Assembly: GCA_019117325.1 (NCBI GenBank)
Contig: DWZY01000079.1
Location: 1-5,378 of the forward strand
Length of the DNA stretch: 5,378 nucleotides
Reading direction: 5' to 3'
From: Candidatus Brevibacterium intestinigallinarum
GTDB taxonomy: Bacteria > Actinomycetota > Actinomycetes > Actinomycetales > Brevibacteriaceae
Shown here piece by piece: positions 1 to 5,094 of the stretch (positions within the stretch are counted from its first letter, which is position 1; each line of letters opens with the position of its first letter). The notes under the pieces are model-generated. The model had not been told where the DNA came from. It worked only from the letters and a program-made list of their open reading frames with translations, and did not search any database. Position numbers and translations under genes: made by a program.

Positions 1-581
1 AGGAGCAGGTGAAGAACCTGTTCCAGCAGGCGAAGGACACCTTCGGCAGCGTCGACGTCGCGTTCAACAACGCGGGCATCAACCCGACGGATGACTCGTC
101 GATCCTCGACACGGGCCTGGATGCCTGGTCGCGCGTGCAGAACGTCAACCTCACGTCCGTGTACCTGTGCAGCAAGTACGCGCTCACGCACATGGTCGAG
201 CAGAAGTCCGGCTCGATCATCAACACGGCCTCGTTCGTCGCGCTCATGGGGGCGGCGACGTCGCAGATCTCCTACTCGGCCTCGAAGGGCGGTGTGCTGT
301 CCATGAGCCGTGAGCTGGGCGTCCAGTTCGCGAAGGACGGGATCCGCGTGAACGCGCTGTGCCCCGGACCGGTCAACACGCCGCTGCTGCAGGAGCTCTT
401 CGCGTCCGACCCCGTCGCCGCGCAGCGCCGCCTCGTCCATGTGCCGGGCGGGCGCTTCGCGGAGCCGGAGGAGATTGCGGCAGCTGTCGCGTTCCTGGCC
501 AGCGACGATGCGTCGTTCGTCAACGCGAGCACCTTCACCGTGGACGGCGGGATCAGCGCCGCGTACGTGACGGCGGAGTGA
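1..581 (+). CDS. Short-chain dehydrogenase/reductase (SDR), 3' part
   Basis: This is the C-terminal part of a classical SDR oxidoreductase, an NAD(P)-dependent cytoplasmic enzyme. The reading frame is open from base 3, so the true start and the TGxxxGxG cofactor-binding turn lie before the window; the in-frame GTG at base 9 is internal. Visible in order are the NNAG motif (bases 66-77), the active-site Asn in VQNVNL (about base 147), the catalytic Ser in INTAS (about base 231), the YSASK motif giving catalytic Tyr and Lys (273-287), the CPGPVNTP loop after strand 6, and the C-terminal VDGGI segment. The active site is therefore complete. Such proteins are often auto-named 3-oxoacyl-ACP reductase, but the substrate cannot be read from the sequence. 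The next gene starts 32 nt downstream on the same strand, so the two are probably co-transcribed. The family is certain and the substrate unknown. Confidence 0.93.
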   Translation, partial: EQVKNLFQQAKDTFGSVDVAFNNAGINPTDDSSILDTGLDAWSRVQNVNLTSVYLCSKYALTHMVEQKSGSIINTASFVALMGAATSQISYSASKGGVLSMSRELGVQFAKDGIRVNALCPGPVNTPLLQELFASDPVAAQRRLVHVPGGRFAEPEEIAAAVAFLASDDASFVNASTFTVDGGISAAYVTAE

Positions 582-613
582 GAAGCTGACCGCATCGGCG
601 TGAGGGAGGGGCC

Positions 614-1363
614 ATGACACAGCGCATCGTCGTCATCGAGCACGAGGCTGGGACGGACGCCCGTCGGCTGGGCGTCTGGCTGGAAGCCGCCGGCGCACAG
701 CTGGACGTGCGTCGGCCGTACGAGGTCGTGGACGCCCGCGGCGACGTGTCCGCCGAGGCCGCGCTCGCCCGCCTGCCCGGGCTCGACGAGCTGCGCCAGC
801 CGGGGGTGGGCCTCCTGGTCCTGGGCGGGCAGGCCGGGCCCGTCGATGACGAGCGAAACCCGTGGTTCCCGGCCGTGCGGGAGCTGCTGGTGGCCTCGGC
901 GGCCGGAGAGTTCGCGAGCCTGAACGTGTGTCTGGGCGGCGAGATGCTCGCCGAGGCCCTGGGTCGGCCCGTCGTCCAGCGCGCGGTCCCGCAGGTGGGA
1001 CTCATGACGGGGACGCTGCGAGCGGAGGCGGCGGACGACCCGCTCTTCTCCAGCGTGCCGCAGGAGTTCCCCGTCGTCCTGTGGCACGGGCTGCAGATGG
1101 AGCTGCCGGAGGGCGCGGTCCACCTGGTCGATGGCACGGATGCGCCCGTCCAGGCGTTCCGGGTGGGCCGGGCCTGGGGGACGCAGTTCCACCTGGAGGC
1201 GGATGCACCGCTGCTGCGCGGCTGGGCTGAGGCCGGGGACGGGCTGCCGGACGGGCTCACCGTCGACGGGGTCGTGGGTCCCGTCGCAGACGCGGAGCCT
1301 GAGCTCGAGGCTGCGATGACCCCGGTCGCCCGCGCGTTCGTGGAGCTGCTGGCCGAGGAGTAA
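614..1363 (+). CDS. Class I glutamine amidotransferase family protein
   Basis: This 249-residue protein has the class I glutamine amidotransferase fold, the GMP synthase GATase-like group of stand-alone proteins. Visible motifs are the N-terminal strand MTQRIVVIEH, the LGGQAGP oxyanion-type loop near residues 70-76, the nucleophile elbow NVCLGGE with Cys106, a WHG segment near 157-159, and GTQFHLE with His193 and Glu195. The Cys-His-Glu triad is thus complete and the protein is probably active in hydrolysing a glutamine or gamma-glutamyl amide. No synthetase domain is attached, and the C-terminal 50 residues are a family-variable tail. The ATG at 614 is chosen because a GGGAGGGG ribosome site (604-611) sits just upstream. 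It follows the SDR gene by 32 nt in the same direction. Its partner or substrate is unknown; a role in gamma-glutamyl-amine catabolism is only a guess from the neighbouring oxidoreductase. Confidence 0.9.
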   Translation: MTQRIVVIEHEAGTDARRLGVWLEAAGAQLDVRRPYEVVDARGDVSAEAALARLPGLDELRQPGVGLLVLGGQAGPVDDERNPWFPAVRELLVASAAGEFASLNVCLGGEMLAEALGRPVVQRAVPQVGLMTGTLRAEAADDPLFSSVPQEFPVVLWHGLQMELPEGAVHLVDGTDAPVQAFRVGRAWGTQFHLEADAPLLRGWAEAGDGLPDGLTVDGVVGPVADAEPELEAAMTPVARAFVELLAEE

Positions 1364-1394
1364 GGCTCACCTCATTAGAGTAAGGTGTGCCTCA
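1358..1394 (+). promoter_or_regulatory. Two tandem DtxR/IdeR-type iron boxes
   Basis: The string GAGTAAGGnnnnCCTCA occurs twice, at 1358-1374 and 1378-1394, with the copies exactly 20 bp apart. Each copy holds AGG-N4-CCT, the inverted core of the DtxR/IdeR consensus (AGGCTAACCT in the known box). The first copy matches the right 15 bases of the consensus at 12 positions; the second is weaker at its centre (TGTG). The first overlaps the stop codon of the amidotransferase gene, so no separate terminator fits there. TAAGGT at 1381-1386 could serve as a -10 element of TANNNT form, which would put the promoter inside the operator, but no convincing -35 is visible. Known iron-responsive promoters of this family are repressed by metal-loaded DtxR or IdeR, which fits the siderophore-related gene downstream. 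Confidence 0.72.
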
Positions 1395-1445
1395 GTGAGT
1401 GCTGGTCGGTGCTCAGGGACGGCACTCAGAGGGGCGGACTCAACC

Positions 1446-2186
1446 ATGGTGAACATCGAACGCGGCATCCTGCGCCTCATGCGCATCACCAACCATCCCG
1501 TCGAGGTGGTGTCCGTGCGGGACCTGACGCAGCACTTTCGCAGGATCCGGTTCCATGCGCCGCAGGCTGTGGCGGGCCTCGACGTGGCGCCCACCCTGTG
1601 GATGCGCCTCTGGGTGCCGAATGAGCGGAGGGATGACGTGAGCCAGCGCGGCTACACGTTCGTCGCGGTCGATGAGCAGGCGGGAACCTTCGACGTCGAC
1701 TTCGTCCTGCATGAGGACCCGGGTCCCGCAGGCGCCTGGGTCCAGCAGGCCGCACCGGGACAGCGGGTCGAGGCCGCGCTGTCGCCCGCGCGCCTCGCGA
1801 TCCCGCGGGAGGTGAACCACTGGGTCGTCGTGGGTGACCTCACCGCACTCCCGGCGATCAACACGCTCATCGAGGCCGCGCCCGCCCGCGTGTGTGTGAG
1901 TGCGGCGATCGAGGATGCACACGCGGATCCGCGCGCCGGACTGCCGGTCGCGTCGCATCCGCATCTGGACTTCTCGTGGATCTCGCCCTCCCCGGGTGAC
2001 CGCGGCGGTGAGCTGGCCGCGTGGATGCGCGGTCTGGATGTTGATCCGGCAGATGTGTGGGCGTGGGGCGCGGGGGAGCGCCGCGTCGTCACAGCCGTCC
2101 GCAGCGTCTGCAAGGAGACCTGGCGCCTGGACCGCGGCACCTTCTTCACTCAGGCGTACTGGATCGAGGGCAAAGCGGGGCGGTGA
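1446..2186 (+). CDS. Siderophore-interacting protein (ViuB-type ferric-siderophore reductase)
   Basis: This 246-residue cytoplasmic flavoprotein belongs to the siderophore-interacting (SIP/ViuB) family, which reduces imported ferric siderophores so that Fe(II) is released. The N-terminal FAD-binding beta-barrel spans about residues 15-120 and contains QRGYTFVAVD (67-76), at the place of the family's RxYTxR flavin motif, and DFVLHEDPGPAGAW (85-98). The C-terminal half has the NAD(P)H-type segment GDLTALPAI (130-138), and WAWGAGE (205-211) with the ending QAYWIEGK typical of the family. The ATG at 1446 is preferred over an in-frame GTG at 1395: AGAGGGG (1428-1434) is a ribosome site 11 nt upstream, and 1395 would put coding sequence against the iron boxes. 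The gene stands alone, with iron boxes in front and a terminator behind, so iron repression is expected. One oddity is that the arginine normally closing RxYTxR is Val73. Confidence 0.9.
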   Translation: MVNIERGILRLMRITNHPVEVVSVRDLTQHFRRIRFHAPQAVAGLDVAPTLWMRLWVPNERRDDVSQRGYTFVAVDEQAGTFDVDFVLHEDPGPAGAWVQQAAPGQRVEAALSPARLAIPREVNHWVVVGDLTALPAINTLIEAAPARVCVSAAIEDAHADPRAGLPVASHPHLDFSWISPSPGDRGGELAAWMRGLDVDPADVWAWGAGERRVVTAVRSVCKETWRLDRGTFFTQAYWIEGKAGR

Positions 2187-2277
2187 CCTGCGTGAGGTCC
2201 GGGGGCGCGCGCATCCGGTGATGAATTCGACCAGTACGATCAGTGCGCAACGGGCCGGCTGCCGGAACGTTGCCAGC

Positions 2278-2311
2278 CGAAGGCCCCGCATCGAGGGGCC
2301 TTCGTTCTTAT
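2278..2311 (+). terminator. Intrinsic terminator after the siderophore-interacting gene
   Basis: A perfect 10-bp stem is formed by CGAAGGCCCC (2278-2287) and GGGGCCTTCG (2295-2304), with a 7-nt loop and a T-rich run (TTCTTAT) after it. The left flank has no A-run, so it should work on the plus strand only. It lies 91 nt past the stop codon of the iron gene and 42 nt before the next start, so it separates the two units. Confidence 0.9.
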
Positions 2312-2352
2312 GCTTCCCGTGTCCGAGCGTGGCGCGAGAGCCACTATGCTCG

Positions 2353-3018
2353 GTGACGGACGAGCAGCCGCGCTGTGAGCCGGAAGCACTGCGGAGCAGG
2401 TTTCTCGCGCGGCAGGACCACGAGCCGGGAGCGTATGTGCCGGAGACTCAGAAACAGCTGATGCGTGAAGCTATCGGGACGGTACTCGGGGAAGCCTCGC
2501 TCCGTCCCGTCACGGCCTACATCGAGATACAGCGATCGGGTGCGGCGTGTGCGCATGTCACACTCCGCTTCACCATCGAACCGGACACGTTCGAGCACCA
2601 GAGCGCCCGTCTCGAGAACGGCATGTGGATCGCCTACTACCAGTTCGACCCTTACCGTTCACGACAGTATCTCGAGGGGTCGTGGGGTGCGGACGGTACG
2701 TTCTCCGCGCTTGCGCTGGGAACGCCCGAGGGGCTGGTCTTCCCCCACAAAGGGCCTTTCTGGGGACGGCCGATCGACTATTTCCGGATGCGCGACGCAG
2801 ATCGCACGGGTTCGGGGTACGAGGTCCGGCTCGAACCCCTGGTCGCAGGAGTCTCGGAATCGGTCCTCGTCATCGACGATCGCCTGGAGCGCGTCGTCAG
2901 CCTCACGAGTGCTGATGAGGAAATCCGCGTGACGTATGACTTCAATGCGGGCTACATGCCGCTGCCTCTTACGCGCAGCACGCCGGATCATGTGGTGAGG
3001 GCGGGTTTCAGAAACTAG
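2353..3018 (+). CDS. Hypothetical protein of unrecognised family
   Basis: I do not recognise this protein of about 221 residues. It has no signal peptide and no membrane segment. The first 55 residues are charged and probably helical. The rest looks beta-rich, with alternating strands around TAYIEIQ, ACAHVTLRFTIE, GMWIAYYQFD, YEVRLEPLV, ESVLVIDDR and IRVTYDF, suggesting a compact beta-sandwich or half-barrel domain. Aromatic stretches (WIAYYQFDPYRSRQYLEGSW) stand out. The start is uncertain. GTG 2353 is chosen because G/C-ending codons run back to it without a break, but it has only a weak GAGAG about 12 nt upstream. GTG 2437 has a better ribosome site (GGGAG, 5 nt spacer) and would give 193 residues; GTG 2329 is also in frame. 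It follows a strong terminator, so it needs its own promoter. It converges on the broken gene on the other strand, with 17 nt between stop codons. Confidence 0.72.
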   Translation: MTDEQPRCEPEALRSRFLARQDHEPGAYVPETQKQLMREAIGTVLGEASLRPVTAYIEIQRSGAACAHVTLRFTIEPDTFEHQSARLENGMWIAYYQFDPYRSRQYLEGSWGADGTFSALALGTPEGLVFPHKGPFWGRPIDYFRMRDADRTGSGYEVRLEPLVAGVSESVLVIDDRLERVVSLTSADEEIRVTYDFNAGYMPLPLTRSTPDHVVRAGFRN

Positions 3019-3035
3019 TCCCGACAGCGGCGTGC

Positions 3036-3849
3036 TTAGATTGGCGCTTCAGCTCCGTCTGGGTAGCGACAGGTTTCCGCGGCGTCCTCCCCGCCGAAGA
3101 ATCTTGGAGTGCTCCAGCTTCCTGCAACCGAAACGTTGAACAGTTTGTCTGGTACCGAAATGCGTGACGCGTAATATTCCACCGCGTATGTTGATCCCGC
3201 AGGCTTGATTTGGTGGTTCCAGCGGAACGTTTGGCTAACCGTGTGTTTCCCACGATCTGGCGAAGCAGTCGTAAGAGCCCAGTTTCCCGGCTGACCACTG
3301 ATGGTCGGCGGAAGGATTCCGTGGTGCAAGTGCGCCCGTGTTCGGCCGCTATAGTTAACAGTTCCGAGAGACAGGTCGTTCTCCGTGACGCTGATTGTCG
3401 AATCAGCTCTGGTGGCGTAGGGGCAGAAGTCGACTGTCGATTTCACGTAACTAATCCAGGTCCCATGAATGGGGTGTCCGGTTTGCCCAAAAAAGATGCA
3501 CGCTTCCATTTGTGCGTGTAGATCGTTTACGACTCGTCTTCGAGTTTCTCCAGTAATGGCGCAACCCTCATCGTCAACAGCTGTGTCCCTTCGGGTCCGT
3601 GCGAGAGGGGTCGTGTCGGTGATGGATTCTTGGGTGGCATCGCGTCTGCGACGGTCACGCCATGCTCGGAACATGAGAAGTTCAAGCCGGATTGAGGCGA
3701 CATGCGGGATTCCTGAGCCAGCGAAGCAGCGGCGTTTCTGCATGTTTCGATACCATCGCCCGGCGTTTTTGCGTACTCGTTGACGCTGGCCGCGATCCAA
3801 CTAGCAGCGCTATGGCGGCTGCGGCGAGTGTCGTCGTCCATTGAAGCAT
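3036..3849 (-). pseudogene. Broken gene for a secreted or membrane-anchored hypothetical protein
   Basis: On the minus strand, ATG at 3849 follows a ribosome site (AGAGGG, bases 3855-3860, 5 nt spacer). It opens a signal-peptide- or anchor-like N terminus, MLQWTTTLAAAAIALLVGS, but this frame stops near 3678. A second frame continues sensibly from about 3800-3767 to about 3580 (NEYAKTPGDGIETC, LNFSCSEHGVTVADAMPP) and stops at 3527. A third frame carries the remaining roughly 175 residues to the stop at 3036, with Cys, Trp, Tyr and beta-type segments (MEACIFFGQTGH, VDFCPYA, STISVTEN, STYAVEYYASRISVPDK). Each change corresponds to loss of one base (or gain of two), so at least two indels break the gene. 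The other frames in these intervals are arginine-rich noise. The signal lacks Lys or Arg before the hydrophobic core, which is unusual. Base composition is clearly lower in GC than the flanks. I do not recognise the family. Sequencing error in an intact gene is the main alternative. Confidence 0.6.
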
Positions 3850-4268
3850 GAGAGCCCTCTCGGTCTCGTGGTATCTGGCTCGGAGCGCATGCCTGATGGG
3901 TGAACTTTAAATGGCGTCAGGTTGTGAAGTGATTGTATTTTTGGAGTGACTGATCGAAACTGTTGCGAGGAGTTGATACGAGCTGGAAAAGGGTGTCTAT
4001 CTGGTGTAATTCATCTGACTGATGTATCGACGTTGTGGGGTGTTTATTCAAGTTCGGCGAGCGGCCTGGCTGAACTTGCGGCGACGGTTGCGCTGGTTGT
4101 ATCACGAAATTCATCCGTGTGAAGAGGCGGATCGACGTCTGCTCATGCTCGTTCGCGGCAGTCAAGTTCGTTTTCGAATGGCGCTCTGGGGTCGGGCTTG
4201 TCAGTGCATGATCGGGTCGGTGGGCCGAGTGGGTGATGCGGGTTGCGGGTCCGGCCTGAAGGGACTCC
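3850..4268. other. Gene-free, lower-GC intergenic stretch
   Basis: No supportable gene lies between the broken secreted-protein gene and the gntR stop. By hand count, bases 3901-3960 are about 38% G+C and 3961-4020 about 45%, against up to 90% in a 60-base stretch inside gntR (4561-4620). A minus-strand TACAAT at 3932-3937 could be a -10 for the gene starting at 3849, giving an 80-nt leader, but no good -35 accompanies it. Short open frames on both strands here lack ribosome sites and family resemblance. I found no tRNA, no clear terminal inverted repeats, and no T-tailed hairpin that would end gntR transcription. Confidence 0.6.
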
Positions 4269-4904
4269 TCACCCCAGGGAGAGCCAGTTCTCCCGGGTCA
4301 GGTCCGCTGCGCGGTCCGCATCGCCAGTGGCCAGCGCCTGCGCGATCGCATCGTGCTGGGCCGCGGACGCGGCGGCCGTCTGCGCATCGAAGTGGAGGAA
4401 CTCCGCCCGCAGCAGGATCGGGACCAGCGTGTCCAGCTGACCCGGCAGCAGCGGGTTCCCGGACAGGGCGACCACGACGTCGTGGACGTCCGTGTCCGCG
4501 GTGATCGCGGCCTCGGGATCCGTGGCCGTCCGCAGGCGCTCGTTCGCCTCATTCAGTCGCGCCAGGGCGGCCGGGTCCGCGGCCGCGTGCGGGGCGGCCA
4601 GGCGGGCGGCCAGCGCGTGGAGTTCCGCAGAGATGGTGCGGGCGTGCGCCAGGGTGACCGGGTCCTCGGGAGCCACGATCGTCTCCCGGCCGGGACGGGC
4701 GGTCACGAGACCGGCCTCCGCCAGCCGCAGTAGCGCCTCGCGGACCGGCGTGCGGGACACGCCCAGCCACTCGCCCAGCTCGCCGTCGCGCAGCTTCTCG
4801 CCCGGCTGCAGCTCGCCGCGGACGATCGCGTCGCGGATCCTCCGATGCACGTCATCGCGCAGGAGGGTGCGCGGGGCGATGCCCGGACCGGCGGGGATGG
4901 GCAC
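4269..4904 (-). CDS. GntR family transcriptional regulator, FCD (FadR) subfamily
   Basis: This 211-residue DNA-binding regulator has two domains. Residues 14-80 form the GntR winged helix-turn-helix: DDVHRRIRDAIVRGELQPGE, then LGEWLGVSRTPVREALLRLAEAGLV and a wing. Residues about 88-208 form the all-helical FCD ligand domain. Its usual metal or ligand residues are partly present: Asp137 and His141 (DTDVH), SGNPLL after them, and His184 (AQHDAI). The last conserved His, in the TReH position, is Asn206. The GTG at 4904 is chosen because AAGGAG lies 5 nt upstream (4910-4915). A longer frame back to 5102 exists, but its extra 66 residues resemble no GntR N terminus and would overlap the deaminase start. 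It is divergent from the ACC deaminase gene, so it is most likely that gene's regulator and autoregulated; the ligand could be ACC or a product. The family is certain and the target inferred. Confidence 0.93.
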   Translation of the reverse strand: MPIPAGPGIAPRTLLRDDVHRRIRDAIVRGELQPGEKLRDGELGEWLGVSRTPVREALLRLAEAGLVTARPGRETIVAPEDPVTLAHARTISAELHALAARLAAPHAAADPAALARLNEANERLRTATDPEAAITADTDVHDVVVALSGNPLLPGQLDTLVPILLRAEFLHFDAQTAAASAAQHDAIAQALATGDADRAADLTRENWLSLG

Positions 4905-4909
4905 GGCGG

Positions 4910-4915
4910 CTCCTT
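4910..4915 (-). promoter_or_regulatory. Ribosome binding site fixing the gntR start
   Basis: AAGGAG on the minus strand, 5 nt before GTG at 4904, is a near-ideal site. It decides for this start over in-frame codons further upstream, which would extend the protein into the promoter region. Confidence 0.8.
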
Positions 4916-5037
4916 CGGGTGGGTGGTTCGTCTGGTGGGTGAGGGGCGGCTGGCTGCGTGCGCGGCACCCGCGACCTTCTGTCGGGAAGGTGTGGACATC
5001 GCGCTGGGCGTATGCCAGTGTATGACCTGCACCACGC

Positions 5038-5066
5038 AATATATCGCATATCGCGATCCGTGACAC
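5038..5066 (-). promoter_or_regulatory. Likely sigma-70-type promoter of gntR
   Basis: Reading the minus strand, GTGTCA (5066-5061, four of six matches to TTGACA) is followed after exactly 17 bp by TATATT (5043-5038, five of six to TATAAT). Transcription would start near 5031 and leave a leader of about 125 nt before the GTG at 4904. The spacer contains the inverted repeat described separately. The promoter of the divergent deaminase gene is less clear: TGGACA at 4993-4998 is a good -35, but the matching -10 (CAGTGT, 17 bp on) is poor. Confidence 0.5.
5041..5057. promoter_or_regulatory. Candidate GntR operator
   Basis: ATCGC (5043-5047) and GCGAT (5053-5057) form a perfect inverted repeat with a 5-bp AT-rich centre. 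The same stretch is also a 7-bp tandem direct repeat, ATATCGC at 5041-5047 and 5048-5054. It sits between the -35 and -10 of the proposed gntR promoter and about 40 bp before the deaminase start, where a dimeric repressor would block transcription. It does not match the best-known FadR-type operator (TGGTnnnACCA), so the assignment rests on symmetry and place. Confidence 0.45.
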
Positions 5067-5094
5067 TCGACGACGAGAGACGAGAGAGGCACCC

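Noticed and set aside
272..1192. Long minus-strand open frame of 306 codons across the SDR and amidotransferase genes
   Set aside because: It is antisense to two genes with full family motifs. Its translation is rich in Arg, Pro and His with no recognisable domain, as expected opposite high-GC coding sequence.
1440..2291. Minus-strand open frame of 283 codons opposite the siderophore-interacting gene
   Set aside because: The plus strand encodes a clear SIP family protein with an iron box, ribosome site and terminator. The antisense product has low-complexity Arg/His composition and would begin inside the terminator.
2345..2350. TATGCT as the -10 of the hypothetical gene
   Set aside because: It lies only 2 nt before the chosen GTG, so a transcript from it would begin inside the gene, and no -35 is visible. 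It would make sense only if translation starts at GTG 2437.
3601..3800. Start of the minus-strand 254-codon frame at 3800 as the true N terminus
   Set aside because: Its first 75 residues are Arg-rich noise with no ribosome site. The neighbouring frames in this interval give a hydrophobic leader and sensible residues, so a frameshifted gene explains the region better.
3850..3861. GAGAGCCCTCTC hairpin that could hide the ribosome site of the broken gene
   Set aside because: The stem is four base pairs at best with a tiny loop, too weak to count as a regulatory structure.
3946..4120. Small plus-strand frame from GTG 3946 with a hydrophobic stretch (LAELAATVALVV)
   Set aside because: The GGAG before it abuts the start codon with no spacing, and the composition is that of unselected sequence. 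It is too weak to call a small membrane protein.
3917..4165. Minus-strand frame of 82 codons starting with TTG
   Set aside because: It has no ribosome site, a rare start codon, no domain and no sign of codon bias. It is better treated as non-coding upstream sequence of the gene beginning at 3849.
4022..4504. Plus-strand frame of 160 codons entering gntR from the low-GC stretch
   Set aside because: Its second half is antisense to gntR and there is no ribosome site. The first 70 residues are Arg- and Leu-rich and slightly resemble a transposase remnant, but no motif supports that.
4492..5025. Plus-strand Ser/Arg/Ala-rich frame opposite gntR
   Set aside because: It is the shadow of a well-supported GntR gene, with repetitive composition and no ribosome site.
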